Part shown: positions 50,783 through 59,882 of the stretch, one piece after another | Numbering within the stretch: the first letter of the stretch is position 1 | Layout: the number at the start of each line of letters is the position of its first letter | NCBI GenBank assembly: GCA_024227995.1 | Contig: CP100465.1 | Span: 496,001-560,000, forward strand | Origin: Halomicrococcus gelatinilyticus | Lineage (GTDB): Archaea > Halobacteriota > Halobacteria > Halobacteriales > Haladaptataceae | DNA length: 64,000 nt | Direction of reading: 5' to 3' | The notes under the pieces: generated by a model | What the model saw: the letters and a program-made list of their open reading frames with translations, nothing else | Databases searched by the model: none | What the model was told of the DNA's origin: nothing | Translations under genes and position numbers: made by a program

Positions 50783-51555
50783 TGGTAGACTGGCAGGTCC
50801 TGCTCGAAGAGGAGTACCGCATCGTCCTGGCACTCCTCATCCTCCTGGGTGGCGGCATCGCGGGCTACTTGCTCGGGCGACTCAATCGACGCGTTCTCCG
50901 GGCCGCCGGCGTCCCCGAAGTGGTCGAGGGGACGCCGTTCGAACGCACCGCGCGAAGCCTCGGAACGACGACGGTGTCGCTCGTCGCGCGCATCACGTCC
51001 TGGTTCATCTACGGCGTCACCGTTCTGCTGGCGCTCAACACCGCCGAACTCCCGCTCTCGACCCAGCTCTTCTGGGAGATCACGCTGTTCATCCCCGACC
51101 TGTTCGTCGGCGCGCTCGTGTTCATCCTCGGCTTCGTCGTCGCCGACAAGGCGGAACTGCTGGTCAGCGAGCGCCTGCGGAGCGTCAAGCTCCCCGAGGT
51201 CAACGTCATACCGCGCATCGTCAAGTACAGCATCGTCTACGTCGCCCTGCTGGTCGCGCTGAGCCAGATCCGCATCCACACGCTCACGCTCGTCGTCCTG
51301 TTCGCCGCATACGTCGCCGCCGTCATCGTCTTCGGGGTCGTCGCGTTCTGGGACCTGCTCCGGTCGGGCGCCGCCGGCATCTACCTCCTGCTCAACCAGC
51401 CGTACGGCATCGGTGACGAGATCCGCGTCGCCGAGAACCAGGGCATCGTCCAGGAGGTCGACCTGTTCGTCACCAGGGTCGAGAACGACGGCGAGGAGTT
51501 CATCATCCCGAACCACGTCGTCATGCGCAACGGCGCGGTCCGCGTGCGTAACTGA
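50782..51555 (+). CDS. MscS-like mechanosensitive channel
   Basis: A 257-aa protein with about five TM helices and a shortened MscS beta domain after NQPYGIGDEIRV: QGIVQEVDLFVTRVENDGEEFIIPNHVVMRNGAV. The large C-terminal domain of MscS is absent, so it is a compact form. The gene starts on the last base of the dacZ stop codon. c-di-AMP control of this channel is an attractive inference. Confidence 0.88.
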   Translation: MVDWQVLLEEEYRIVLALLILLGGGIAGYLLGRLNRRVLRAAGVPEVVEGTPFERTARSLGTTTVSLVARITSWFIYGVTVLLALNTAELPLSTQLFWEITLFIPDLFVGALVFILGFVVADKAELLVSERLRSVKLPEVNVIPRIVKYSIVYVALLVALSQIRIHTLTLVVLFAAYVAAVIVFGVVAFWDLLRSGAAGIYLLLNQPYGIGDEIRVAENQGIVQEVDLFVTRVENDGEEFIIPNHVVMRNGAVRVRN

Positions 51556-51557
51556 AC

Positions 51558-52082
51558 CTAGTCGCTCGCCACTTCGTCGCTGGACATCTCCCGCGCAGGG
51601 ACACCTGCGACCGTCGCACCCGGCGGCACGTCGCGCGTCACGAGCGAGTTCGCCGCCACGCTGGCGTTCGCGCCGATCTCGACGCCCGGGAGGATGACGG
51701 CGCCCGCGCCGACCATCGCCCGCTCGCCGATTCGCACCTCGCCGGTGCGGTACTCGTCCTGGAGGAACTCGTGACAGAGGATGGTCGCGTCGTAGCCGAT
51801 GATGGCGTGGTCCTCGACGGTGACCAGGTCGGGCCAGAACACGTCCGGCGTCGACTCCAGTCCCCACGAGACGCCGCGGCCGACGGTGACGCCGATGCGG
51901 CGGAGCAGCCAGTTCTTCAGTCGGAGGCTCGGGTTGATGCGCACGAGCCAGATGACGACGTAGTGGAGCGCGACCCGGAGAGGGCTCCTGGCCTGCGTCC
52001 AGTACTGCAGCGAGTTGAGTCCGCCCGGCGTCGGATGGCGCGCGATGCGCTCGTGGCGGCGCGTCGAGTCGTCGTCGGTCAC
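51558..52082 (-). CDS. Hexapeptide-repeat acyltransferase
   Basis: A 174-aa left-handed beta-helix acyltransferase. After an N-terminal helical part, repeats with I/V-G-x4 spacing (GYDATILCHEF; IGERAMVGAGAVILPGVEIGANASVAANSLVTRDVPPG) end in VAGVPAREM. This is the LbH acyltransferase pattern (WcaF/maltose O-acetyltransferase type). Its substrate, perhaps a surface sugar, is unknown. Tail to tail with the MscS-like gene, 2 nt apart. Confidence 0.87.
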   Translation of the reverse strand: MTDDDSTRRHERIARHPTPGGLNSLQYWTQARSPLRVALHYVVIWLVRINPSLRLKNWLLRRIGVTVGRGVSWGLESTPDVFWPDLVTVEDHAIIGYDATILCHEFLQDEYRTGEVRIGERAMVGAGAVILPGVEIGANASVAANSLVTRDVPPGATVAGVPAREMSSDEVASD

Positions 52083-52175
52083 GGCCCGGGGTAGTCGCCG
52101 CGACGGCTTGAAACTACTCCTCCGGCCGGTCGAAACCTGGGTTCCTCGCCGCGGATTTCCGCGACGTTGTCGACG

Positions 52176-53492
52176 TTACTCACCGCGCAGTTCTGCGACG
52201 TGGTCGATGCGGCGCTGGACGAGCGCCTCCGTCCCCACGTCGTGGCGCACGCGAAGACCCTCCTCACCGGCGACGGCGAGGGCGTCCTCGGCGACGCGCT
52301 CGGCCTGGGCGACGTCGTCGCCGATGCCGACGACGGCGAACGAGCGCGACGTGGTGGTGTAGATACCGTCCTCACGCTCGTCGACGCTAGCGTAGAAGAG
52401 GAGAGCGTCACCCTCGCTGTCCTCGGCGGCGTCCGCGGCGCTCTCCTCGTCGATGGCGACCTTCGCGCCCGCGGACGGGTCGGTCGGGTACCCCTCCGGG
52501 ACGGCGTACTTGCAGACGGTCGCCTTCGGGGAAAAGGATAGCTGGGGCAGGTCCTCGCCGTCGCGGGCGGCGACGAGCACGTCGAGGAAGTCGGTGTTGA
52601 GCACCGGGAGCGTGTTCATCGCCTCGGGGTCGCCGAACCGGGCGTTGAACTCGACGACCTTCACGCCGTCGGCGGTGAGCATGAACTGCCCGTAGAGGAC
52701 GCCCTTGTAGTCGTCGAGGGCGTCGACGGTCGCCTCGAGGACGTCCACCGCCTCGCGATAGTCGTCCTCGTCCATGAAGGGAAGTTCGAGGCCGGCGTCG
52801 CTGTAGCTCCCCATCCCACCGGTGTTCGGCCCCTCGTCGCCCTCGTAGGCGCGCTTGTGGTCCTGGACGGCGGGCGTGACCCGCAGCTGGCCGCTGGCGA
52901 CGAACGCCTGGACGGTGAACTCCTCGCCGACCAGGCGCTCCTCCAGGACGACGCGGTCGTACGCCTCCTCGCGGAGGTGCTCTTTGGCTTCCTCCTTCGT
53001 CACCTGGTCGCCGGTGACGCGGACGCCCTTGCCACCGGTCAGGCCCGCGGGCTTCACGGCGAGGTCGCCGTCGTACTCGTCGATGTACTCGCAGGCGGCG
53101 TCGACGTCCTCGAACGTCTCGAAGTCAGGGCAGCCCGGGATGGACTTCTCGCGCATGAACCGCCGCTGGAACGCCTTGTCGGTCTCGATGCGGGCCTCCG
53201 CCTCGCGCGGACCGAAGGCGTAGACGCCGGCGTCGTCGAGCGCGTCGGCGACGCCCGCCGCCAGCGGCCCCTCGGGACCGACGACGGCCAGGGTCGCACC
53301 GACGTCCTCGGCGAACGCGACGACGGCCGTGGGGTTGGTCGTCTCCAGCGTCTCGAAGGAGTCGGCGAGCGCCGCGATGCCGGGATTGCGGTTCCCGGCG
53401 CAGGCGTGCAGTTCGGCCTCGCTGTCGGCCAGCGCGCGGGCGATGGCGTGCTCGCGGCCGCCGCCCCCGACCAGCAGTACGGTTTCGCTCAT
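52176..53492 (-). CDS. purD: Phosphoribosylamine-glycine ligase
   Basis: The 438-aa GAR synthetase catalyses the second step of purine synthesis. An N-terminal VLLVGGGGREHAIA, an ATP-grasp domain (DLAVKPAGLTGGKGVRVT; VLEERLVGEEFTVQAF; NTGGMGSYS), VVEFNARFGDPEAMN and a C-terminal TSRSFAVVGIG segment are all present. The ATG at 53492 gives the standard N-terminus. Monocistronic. Confidence 0.96.
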   Translation of the reverse strand: MSETVLLVGGGGREHAIARALADSEAELHACAGNRNPGIAALADSFETLETTNPTAVVAFAEDVGATLAVVGPEGPLAAGVADALDDAGVYAFGPREAEARIETDKAFQRRFMREKSIPGCPDFETFEDVDAACEYIDEYDGDLAVKPAGLTGGKGVRVTGDQVTKEEAKEHLREEAYDRVVLEERLVGEEFTVQAFVASGQLRVTPAVQDHKRAYEGDEGPNTGGMGSYSDAGLELPFMDEDDYREAVDVLEATVDALDDYKGVLYGQFMLTADGVKVVEFNARFGDPEAMNTLPVLNTDFLDVLVAARDGEDLPQLSFSPKATVCKYAVPEGYPTDPSAGAKVAIDEESAADAAEDSEGDALLFYASVDEREDGIYTTTSRSFAVVGIGDDVAQAERVAEDALAVAGEEGLRVRHDVGTEALVQRRIDHVAELRGE

Positions 53493-53673
53493 GTCGGGAG
53501 AGAATGCACACAGGAGTGTAAAGATTGTTGTGGTTCCCGGAAATAAGTATCCACGAACGTGGCTATCGAGCGGCGACGGCGGCCGACTTCGCCGCATCAG
53601 TCCCGATCTCGAATCTCTCCTTCGAGTGACAGTTCCGCCTGCGGTCGTTCCACGAATCGTGCGCCGGCGGCGT

Positions 53674-54123
53674 TCAGGGTACCTCGTTGTCGACGAGTAG
53701 CGTACGCAGCGACACCGCGAGCTCCTCGAACTCGTTGAGGTACAGCGCGTTCGTCGTCAGCACGACGCCGTGGTCGTCGGTGAGGACGCGGTTGACGAAC
53801 CCGTCGGAGAACACGCGGACGGTGAACTCGTACTCGCCGATGGCGGGTTCGACGTCCTCCGCCCCGGTTTGCACCTTGTACGTCTCCCGCGAGTCGAAGC
53901 CGAGGCGCTCGTTCTCGACGAGCGTCCGCTTCGCCTCCCGTGCGGCTTCGACGTCGCCGTCGTACAGGTCGCTGCGAACGTAGAGCACGTCGTACGCGTC
54001 CGGCGTGTAGTAGATGACGCTCCGGAGCGCGTCGCCGACGGCCGGTCGGGCCGTGTTCACGATCTGGTCGGCGAACTCATCAGAGATGCCTGTCCGTGCC
54101 ATGTCTTCCCGTAAGTGCTCCAT
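53674..54123 (-). CDS. Conserved haloarchaeal protein, 149 aa
   Basis: A soluble alpha/beta protein ([45 protein letters not shown] ...; [12 protein letters not shown]) with no catalytic motif I recognise, in the style of small conserved haloarchaeal proteins. The start is 54123 or, seven codons later, 54102. It is divergent from the YyaL-type gene. Confidence 0.7.
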   Translation of the reverse strand: MEHLREDMARTGISDEFADQIVNTARPAVGDALRSVIYYTPDAYDVLYVRSDLYDGDVEAAREAKRTLVENERLGFDSRETYKVQTGAEDVEPAIGEYEFTVRVFSDGFVNRVLTDDHGVVLTTNALYLNEFEELAVSLRTLLVDNEVP

Positions 54124-54196
54124 CGTGATGAGCAGTGCGGCGGTCGTTCTCCGTCGAACTCCCGGTTTTACGTGTCGCGGTCGCCTACGCTCACCC

Positions 54197-56302
54197 ATGA
54201 CAGACCCGACGGACCGGAACCGGCTGGACGAGGAGGAGAGCCCGTATCTCCGCCAGCACGCCGACAACCCGGTTCACTGGCAGCCGTGGGACGAGGACGC
54301 GCTCGCGGCCGCGAGCGAGCGGGACGTGCCCATCTTCCTCTCCATCGGCTACTCCGCGTGCCACTGGTGTCACGTGATGGAAGAGGAGAGCTTCGAGGAC
54401 GAGGGCGTCGCCGAACTGCTCAACGAACACTTCGTCCCGATCAAGGTCGACCGCGAGGAGCGCCCCGACCTCGACTCCCTCTACATGTCCATCTGCCAGC
54501 AGGTGACCGGCCGCGGCGGCTGGCCGCTGTCGGCGTGGCTCACGCCGGACGGCCGGCCGTTCCACGTCGGCACCTACTTCCCGAAGGAGGCCCGGCGCGG
54601 CCAGCCCGGGTTCGTCGACCTGCTACAGCGGCTCCACCAGTCCTGGGAGCAGGACCGGTCGGAGATCGAGAACCGGGCCGACCAGTGGGAGGCGGCCATC
54701 GAGGGCGAACTCGAATCCACGCCGGAGGCGGGCGAGCCCCCGGGCAGCGACCTGCTTGAGTCCGCCGCCGACCAGGCCGTCCGGAGCGCCGACCGCGAGC
54801 ACGGCGGCTTCGGGACGAGTGGCCCGAAGTTCCCCCAGGCCGGGCGCGTTCACCTCCTGCTGCGCGCCGCCGACCGGTTCGGCGTGGTCGAGTACCGCGA
54901 CGTCGCCGCAGAGGCGATGACGGCGATGGTCGAGGGCGGCCTCTACGACCACGTCGGCGGCGGCTTCCACCGGTACGTCACCGACCGCGAGTGGGTCGTC
55001 CCGCACTTCGAGAAGATGCTCTACGACAACGCCGAGCTATCGCGGCTGCTTCTCGCCGGCTACCAGGCCACCGGCGCCGAGCGCTACGCCGAGGTGGCGC
55101 GCGAGACGTTCGCGTTCGTCGAACGGGAGATGCGCCACCCGGAGGGTGGATTCTACAGCACGCTCGACGCCAGGAGCGAGGGCGAGGAGGGCACCTTCTA
55201 CGTCTGGACGCCGGAGCAGGTGCACGAAGCGGTCGACGACGAGGCGGCAGCGGACTGCTTCTGCGACCGGTACGGCGTCACCGAGGCAGGCAACTTCGAG
55301 GGCGCGACGGTGCTGACGGTCAGCGAGGGCATCCCGGCGCTGGCCGAAGAGTACGACCGCACGGAGGAGGAAGTGGAGGCACTGCTCGAAGACGCGCGAG
55401 ACCAGGTCTTCGAAACGCGGAGCGAGCGCCCCAGGCCGGCCCGTGACGAGAAGGTGCTCGCGGGCTGGAACGGGCTGATGATATCGGCGCTAGCGGAGGG
55501 CGGTCTCGTGCTCGACGAGGAGTACGCCGACCTCGCCGTCGACGCCCTCGAGTTCGTCCGCGACCACCTCTGGGACGCCGATGCGGGTCGACTCTCCCGC
55601 CGGTTCAAGGACGACACGGTGGGCATCGACGGCTACCTGGAGGACTACGCCTTCCTCGCGCGCGGCGCGCTCGACTGCTACCAGGCGACCGGCGACCGCG
55701 ACCACCTCGCGTTCGCGCTGGACCTCGCACGCGCCGTCGAGTCGGAGTTCTGGGACGACGACGCGGGGACGCTGTACTTCACGCCGGCGAGCGGCGAGCG
55801 CCTCGTCGCCCGCCCGCAAGAGGTGGCCGACCAGTCCACGCCGTCCAGCCTCGGCGTCGCCGTCGACGCGATGCTCGCGCTGTCGCACTTCGCGCCCCAC
55901 GACCGCTTCGAGGACGTGGCCGAGCGCGTCCTCAAGACCCACTCGCGAACCGTGGCGTCGAACCCGCTCCAGCACGCGACGCTGACGATGGCGGCGGACC
56001 GCCGCGCGACGGGGTCGCTGGAGCTCACCGTCGTCGCCGACGACCTGCCCGCGGCGTGGCGCGACCGCATCGCCGGAACGTACCTGCCGACGCGACTCCT
56101 CTCTCGGCGTCCGCCGACGGCGGAGGCGCTGGCGGAGTGGCTCGACGACCTCGGACTCGACGATGCGCCCCCCGTCTGGGCGAACCGAGAGCAGGAGGGT
56201 GGCGAGCCGACCATCTACGTCTGTCGTTCGTTCACCTGCTCGCCGCCCGTGACTGACGTCGACGCCGCCATGGAGTGGGCTGACGACCTCGCGCCGGAGT
56301 AA
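54197..56302 (+). CDS. YyaL/DUF255 thioredoxin-domain protein
   Basis: The 701-aa protein has an N-terminal thioredoxin-like domain ([35 protein letters not shown] with the CHWC pair; [20 protein letters not shown]) and a large alpha/alpha-barrel C-terminal part ([47 protein letters not shown]). This is the widespread YyaL/SSP411 (spermatogenesis-associated 20) family, whose role is not settled; the barrel resembles glycosidase or epimerase folds. Length is normal. Confidence 0.92.
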   Translation: MTDPTDRNRLDEEESPYLRQHADNPVHWQPWDEDALAAASERDVPIFLSIGYSACHWCHVMEEESFEDEGVAELLNEHFVPIKVDREERPDLDSLYMSICQQVTGRGGWPLSAWLTPDGRPFHVGTYFPKEARRGQPGFVDLLQRLHQSWEQDRSEIENRADQWEAAIEGELESTPEAGEPPGSDLLESAADQAVRSADREHGGFGTSGPKFPQAGRVHLLLRAADRFGVVEYRDVAAEAMTAMVEGGLYDHVGGGFHRYVTDREWVVPHFEKMLYDNAELSRLLLAGYQATGAERYAEVARETFAFVEREMRHPEGGFYSTLDARSEGEEGTFYVWTPEQVHEAVDDEAAADCFCDRYGVTEAGNFEGATVLTVSEGIPALAEEYDRTEEEVEALLEDARDQVFETRSERPRPARDEKVLAGWNGLMISALAEGGLVLDEEYADLAVDALEFVRDHLWDADAGRLSRRFKDDTVGIDGYLEDYAFLARGALDCYQATGDRDHLAFALDLARAVESEFWDDDAGTLYFTPASGERLVARPQEVADQSTPSSLGVAVDAMLALSHFAPHDRFEDVAERVLKTHSRTVASNPLQHATLTMAADRRATGSLELTVVADDLPAAWRDRIAGTYLPTRLLSRRPPTAEALAEWLDDLGLDDAPPVWANREQEGGEPTIYVCRSFTCSPPVTDVDAAMEWADDLAPE

Positions 56303-56323
56303 CCACCGGAAGAACTGTCGATT

Positions 56324-56695
56324 TCAGGCCAGACTGTCGGCGTCGAGGAGTTCGCGGGCGACGTGCTCGGCCGCCGGCAGGTTCTCGCTCTCCTCGAAGC
56401 GCGCGAGTTCCTCGTCGCCGTCCTCGACGACGATGGTCGGGATGAGCGTCACGTCGTACTCCTCGACGAGTTCGCCGTCCTTCTGCTGGTCCACCTCGTG
56501 GACCGCGATCTCGCGGTCGGGGATGCCGGCCGCGGCAAGGGCCGCGAAGAAGTCCGGCAGCGCCGACCGGCAGTCGCCACACCAGTCCGCCCCCCACACG
56601 TGGTAGGTGACCTCGCCGACGGCCGACTCCAGCGCCTGCACCGTCTCGCTGTGCGCAGCAGGGTCCCACGTCGGATTCGGTTCTATCGATTCCAT
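56324..56695 (-). CDS. Thioredoxin-like protein
   Basis: A 123-aa thioredoxin-fold protein with active-site pair WGADWCGDCR and the cis-Pro segment LIPTIVVED. No signal peptide. The CGDC dithiol suggests thiol-disulfide exchange, perhaps with the glutaredoxin-thioredoxin reductase at 18679-20004 (inference). Tail to tail with the YyaL gene. Confidence 0.88.
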   Translation of the reverse strand: MESIEPNPTWDPAAHSETVQALESAVGEVTYHVWGADWCGDCRSALPDFFAALAAAGIPDREIAVHEVDQQKDGELVEEYDVTLIPTIVVEDGDEELARFEESENLPAAEHVARELLDADSLA

Positions 56696-56870
56696 GTCCG
56701 GGTTTTGACCCCGACGCAGATAAGTTCGGGCCTCGCGGCACGGGGTGGCGAGAACTCGGACGGCGACGGACCGAAGACGGACGGCGGTCAGCTGCGACGC
56801 ATCGACCGCTTCCGGCACGCCCTGCCGCTGTCCGCTAGGGGTTTACGTTCCCGCCCGCTACCTTCGGACG

Positions 56871-57851
56871 ATGAAAGAGAGCATCCTGGACGCCGTGGGT
56901 ACGCCGCTCGTCTCGGTGCGCTCCCCCGAGGGGGCCACCGTCGCGGCGAAGGTGGAGGCGTTCAACCCGGGCGGGTCGGCGAAGGACCGCCCGGCGCTGG
57001 CCATGGTCGAGGCCGCCGAGGAGGCGGGCGAACTCGAACCCGGCGACCGCATCGTCGAACCGACGAGCGGGAACACCGGTATCGGGCTGGCGGTCGTCGC
57101 GGCCGCACGCGGGTACGACTGCACCATCGTCATGCCGGAGTCGAAGTCACCGGAACGCCGGCGGCTGATGGCGGCCTACGGCGCGGACCTCGAACTCGTC
57201 TCGGGCGAGATGGAGTCGGCGCGAGAGCGCGCCGACCGGCTCACCGAGGCGGACGAGGACGCCGTCCAGCTCGGGCAGTTCGAGAACCCGGCGAACGCCG
57301 AGGCCCACTACCGGACGACGGCCGAGGAGATACTCGACCAGGTCGAGGGCCGCGAGGTGGACGCCCTCGTCGCGGGCGTGGGGACCGGCGGGACCATCAC
57401 CGGCACGGCCTCGCGGCTGCTGGAGGCGTTCCCCGACATGACGGTCGTCGCCGTCGAACCCGAGGAGAACCCCGTACTGTCGACCGGCGAGTCCGGCGAC
57501 GACGACTACCAGGGGATGGGGCCGGGATTCGTCTCCGACCTGCTCGACACCGACCTGCTCGACGAGGTGGAGACGGTCGCGCTGGCGGACGCGGAGGCGG
57601 AGTGCCGGCGTCTCGCCCGCGAGGAGGGCATCCTCGTCGGGCAGTCCGCCGGGGCGGCGAGCGTGGCCTCGTACCGCGTCGCCGAGCGCATCGCCGCGCC
57701 GGACCTCGACTGTCCCGAGGGACCCGAAGACTGGCGGGAGACGGCCGCGACCGACGGCGGGGCTGAGCGCGGTCGCGACGACTGCCCCCTCGTCGTCACG
57801 GTCTTCCCCGACAGCGGCGAGCGATACCTCTCGACGGGACTGTTCGAGTAG
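56871..57851 (+). CDS. Cysteine synthase / PLP-dependent beta-synthase
   Basis: The 326-aa PLP enzyme of the cysteine synthase family has NPGGSAKDRPA (catalytic Lys), EPTSGNTGIGLAVVA (acetylserine-site loop), GVGTGGTITGT (phosphate-binding glycines), EGILVGQSAGAASVA and a short insertion before the C-terminus. It should make cysteine from O-acetyl- or O-phosphoserine; which donor is used cannot be judged. A GTTTACG box ~30 nt upstream fits the ATG at 56871. Confidence 0.92.
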   Translation: MKESILDAVGTPLVSVRSPEGATVAAKVEAFNPGGSAKDRPALAMVEAAEEAGELEPGDRIVEPTSGNTGIGLAVVAAARGYDCTIVMPESKSPERRRLMAAYGADLELVSGEMESARERADRLTEADEDAVQLGQFENPANAEAHYRTTAEEILDQVEGREVDALVAGVGTGGTITGTASRLLEAFPDMTVVAVEPEENPVLSTGESGDDDYQGMGPGFVSDLLDTDLLDEVETVALADAEAECRRLAREEGILVGQSAGAASVASYRVAERIAAPDLDCPEGPEDWRETAATDGGAERGRDDCPLVVTVFPDSGERYLSTGLFE

Positions 57852-57852
57852 C

Positions 57853-58308
57853 TCAGTTCCGGAACTCGTCCTCGGTGACGCGGACGACGACGGTGTCTTC
57901 TACGTCCCGCAGGTCGTACCCCGGCACGCCGTCCTCGGTCCGGGCGACGTACATCGGTTCGACCACTTCCTCGTCCTCGGTGACGCCGTACACTTCGAGG
58001 AGGGCGTCCGTCTCGGCGGGGCGCACCCCGCCGTCGCGGACTTCGGCCGCGAGGTCGCGCGAGAGCCACTCCTCGTCGCTGACGCTCGGCTCCAGGATGA
58101 GCGCGTCGTCGACGAACCGCACGAGATACCAGTTGAGGTCGTTGAGAAGCGAGACGGCGGCACCGAGGCTGATGGTCTCCAGTTCGAGACAGTTGCGGTA
58201 CGGCTCCCGGAGGTCGTAGGTCGCGAGGGCGTCGCGCGCCGTCTCCCGCGACAGGAGTTCGGCGCGCAGGTTCACGTCGTCGGAGCCGACGAGACAGACG
58301 CGAGTCAC
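57853..58308 (-). CDS. DUF5804 family protein
   Basis: A 151-aa acidic haloarchaeal protein. Characteristic pieces: TRVCLVGSDDVNLRAELLSRETARDALATYDLREPY and VSLLNDLNWYLVRFVDDALILEP. I assign DUF5804 from this pattern; the function is unknown. A CTTTACGG box ~25 nt upstream supports the ATG at 58308. Confidence 0.8.
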   Translation of the reverse strand: MTRVCLVGSDDVNLRAELLSRETARDALATYDLREPYRNCLELETISLGAAVSLLNDLNWYLVRFVDDALILEPSVSDEEWLSRDLAAEVRDGGVRPAETDALLEVYGVTEDEEVVEPMYVARTEDGVPGYDLRDVEDTVVVRVTEDEFRN

Positions 58309-58402
58309 TGGTCGGAGGGTGGGAGCGGCCCCGTAAAGCGGTTTCGACTCGCTCAGGGCGACATTGTTCAGATTAGCGCTTCCCCACCGCTGGTGTCGTG
58401 GG

Positions 58403-58594
58403 GGCGGTCAACCGCCCTCCTGGCGGATTGAAAGGGCGAGACCGGCTTGGCGTCTCCGCGAGCGCAGCGAGCGGATGGCCCGGACGACGAGCACAGCGAG
58501 TCGTCCGGCGAACCCCGGCGAAGTAAGCACCGCAGTCGCCGCAGGCGGCGAGGAGCGCAGCGAGCCGCGGGAGTCAAGCCGGTCGAGGGCTTTC
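58403..58594. ncRNA. Multi-hairpin non-coding element with conserved 11-nt loops
   Basis: This fills most of the 331-nt gap between the DUF5804 gene and thiI and contains no convincing ORF. A long-range stem pairs GACCGGCTTG (58440-58449) with CAAGCCGGTC (58575-58584), extended by GAAAG/CTTTC (58430-58434/58590-58594). Inside are three hairpins (58455-58475, 58481-58507, 58545-58568) whose loops are GAGCGCAGCGA, GAGCACAGCGA and GAGGAGCGCAGCGA. The stems differ completely while the loop is kept. Before it, 58403-58416 is a GGCGGT/ACCGCC hairpin that competes with a CCGCC/GGCGG pairing to 58426. Could be a structured RNA, a palindromic repeat element or a mobile remnant. Confidence 0.55.
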
Positions 58595-58639
58595 TGACAG
58601 TCTCCCCCTCTCCCAACTACTTATCTGAACACTCCCCGG

Positions 58640-59809
58640 CTATGGCGAGACGACCTCGGCGTCGGCGATCGCGGCCGCCGCGCGCTCGAAGAGGTCGTCC
58701 GGTTCGGCGTTCTCGACGATCTCCAGCGTCGCGTTCGTCTCCGGGAAGTCGGGCGCGATGCGGTTGCAGCCCGCCGGGATGGTCGAGTCGGTGAACGTGC
58801 CGATCTCGCGGGCGCGGTCGACGATAGCCGTCTTGTCCATCGTCAGCAGCGGCCGGTGGATCGGGAGATCGGTCGCCTGGCTCGTCACCCCGAGGTTGCT
58901 CGCGGTCTGGCTGGACTTCTGGCCGACGGCCTCGCCGGTGACGATGCCCGAGGCGTCGACCTCGCGGGCGACGTGTTCGGCGACGCGGAACATGAACCGT
59001 CGGTACGCGAGCATCCGCGCCGCGCCGACCTCCTCGACGAGCAGGTCCATCACGTCGCCCGTCGGCACCTTCCAGACGCGCATGTCGAAGTTGGGAGCGA
59101 ACGCGGCGAGCGTCCGGACCGTCTCCATCGCGCGGGCCTCGTGGTCGGCCCCGCCGTAGTCGCCCAGGTCGAGATAGACGGGGACGACCGGCGACCCGCG
59201 TTTCATCATCTCCCACGTCGCGACGGGCGAGTCGATGCCGCCGCTGACGAGCGCGACCACCGTCGACTGGCTGCCGAGCGGGAGGCCGCCGGGGCCGTCC
59301 CGCTTCTCGACGAAGACGAACGCATCGGACTCGCGGACCTCGACGTGGAACGTCAGGTCGGGGTCGTCGAGGTCCACCGCGGGTTCGTCGACGACGTTCC
59401 AGACGGCCTCGCCGCCCTGTCGCTCGACGTCCTCGCTCGTGAACGGGAGGTCCTTGTCCGCGCGGCGAGCGCGCACGGCGAACGTCCCGCCGACGTCTAG
59501 TTTGCTGGCGGCGTCGGCGAGCGCGGTCCGGACGGCGTCGAGTTCGGGAGTGACGACCACCGCGGGGCTGGCCGACCGGACGCCGAAGGTGTCGGCCGCC
59601 GCGTCCGTCGCCGCGTCGACGGTCTCCTCGTCGGCGTGGACGAGCAGGCGCGACCACCGGCGTTCGACCTCGGCGTCGACGCCGCGCGCGTCGAGCGCCG
59701 CCGCGAGGTTGTCCCGGAGCCGTCGCTCCATCTCCGACTGCACCTTCCCGCTCTTGATTCCCACGTCCCCGTGCCTGACGAGGACGGTGTCGGCTCCAGG
59801 GGGATGCAC
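58640..59809 (-). CDS. thiI: tRNA sulfurtransferase ThiI (4-thiouridine synthase)
   Basis: The 389-aa protein transfers sulfur to uridine 8 of tRNA and/or for thiamine synthesis. An N-terminal ferredoxin-like/THUMP domain (VLVRHGDVGIKSGKVQSEM; FAVRARRADKDLPFTSEDV) is followed by a PP-loop ATPase (VALVSGGIDSPVATWEMMKRG) and GEAVGQKSSQTASNLGV. The C-terminal rhodanese domain of E. coli ThiI is absent, as usual in archaea. The stop lies about 46 nt from the multi-hairpin element. Confidence 0.95.
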   Translation of the reverse strand: MHPPGADTVLVRHGDVGIKSGKVQSEMERRLRDNLAAALDARGVDAEVERRWSRLLVHADEETVDAATDAAADTFGVRSASPAVVVTPELDAVRTALADAASKLDVGGTFAVRARRADKDLPFTSEDVERQGGEAVWNVVDEPAVDLDDPDLTFHVEVRESDAFVFVEKRDGPGGLPLGSQSTVVALVSGGIDSPVATWEMMKRGSPVVPVYLDLGDYGGADHEARAMETVRTLAAFAPNFDMRVWKVPTGDVMDLLVEEVGAARMLAYRRFMFRVAEHVAREVDASGIVTGEAVGQKSSQTASNLGVTSQATDLPIHRPLLTMDKTAIVDRAREIGTFTDSTIPAGCNRIAPDFPETNATLEIVENAEPDDLFERAAAAIADAEVVSP

Positions 59810-59882
59810 GACGGAAGGTAGTGAGGGTTCGAATAAACGGCCTTCGGTTCGAGAAAAGGAACGAATCGACCGCGTCGGCCGG

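Noticed and set aside
58412..58440. ATTGAAAG sequence resembling the 3' end of CRISPR repeats
   Set aside because: It occurs once, with no second repeat at spacer distance and no cas gene in the window. It is better explained as part of the multi-hairpin element.
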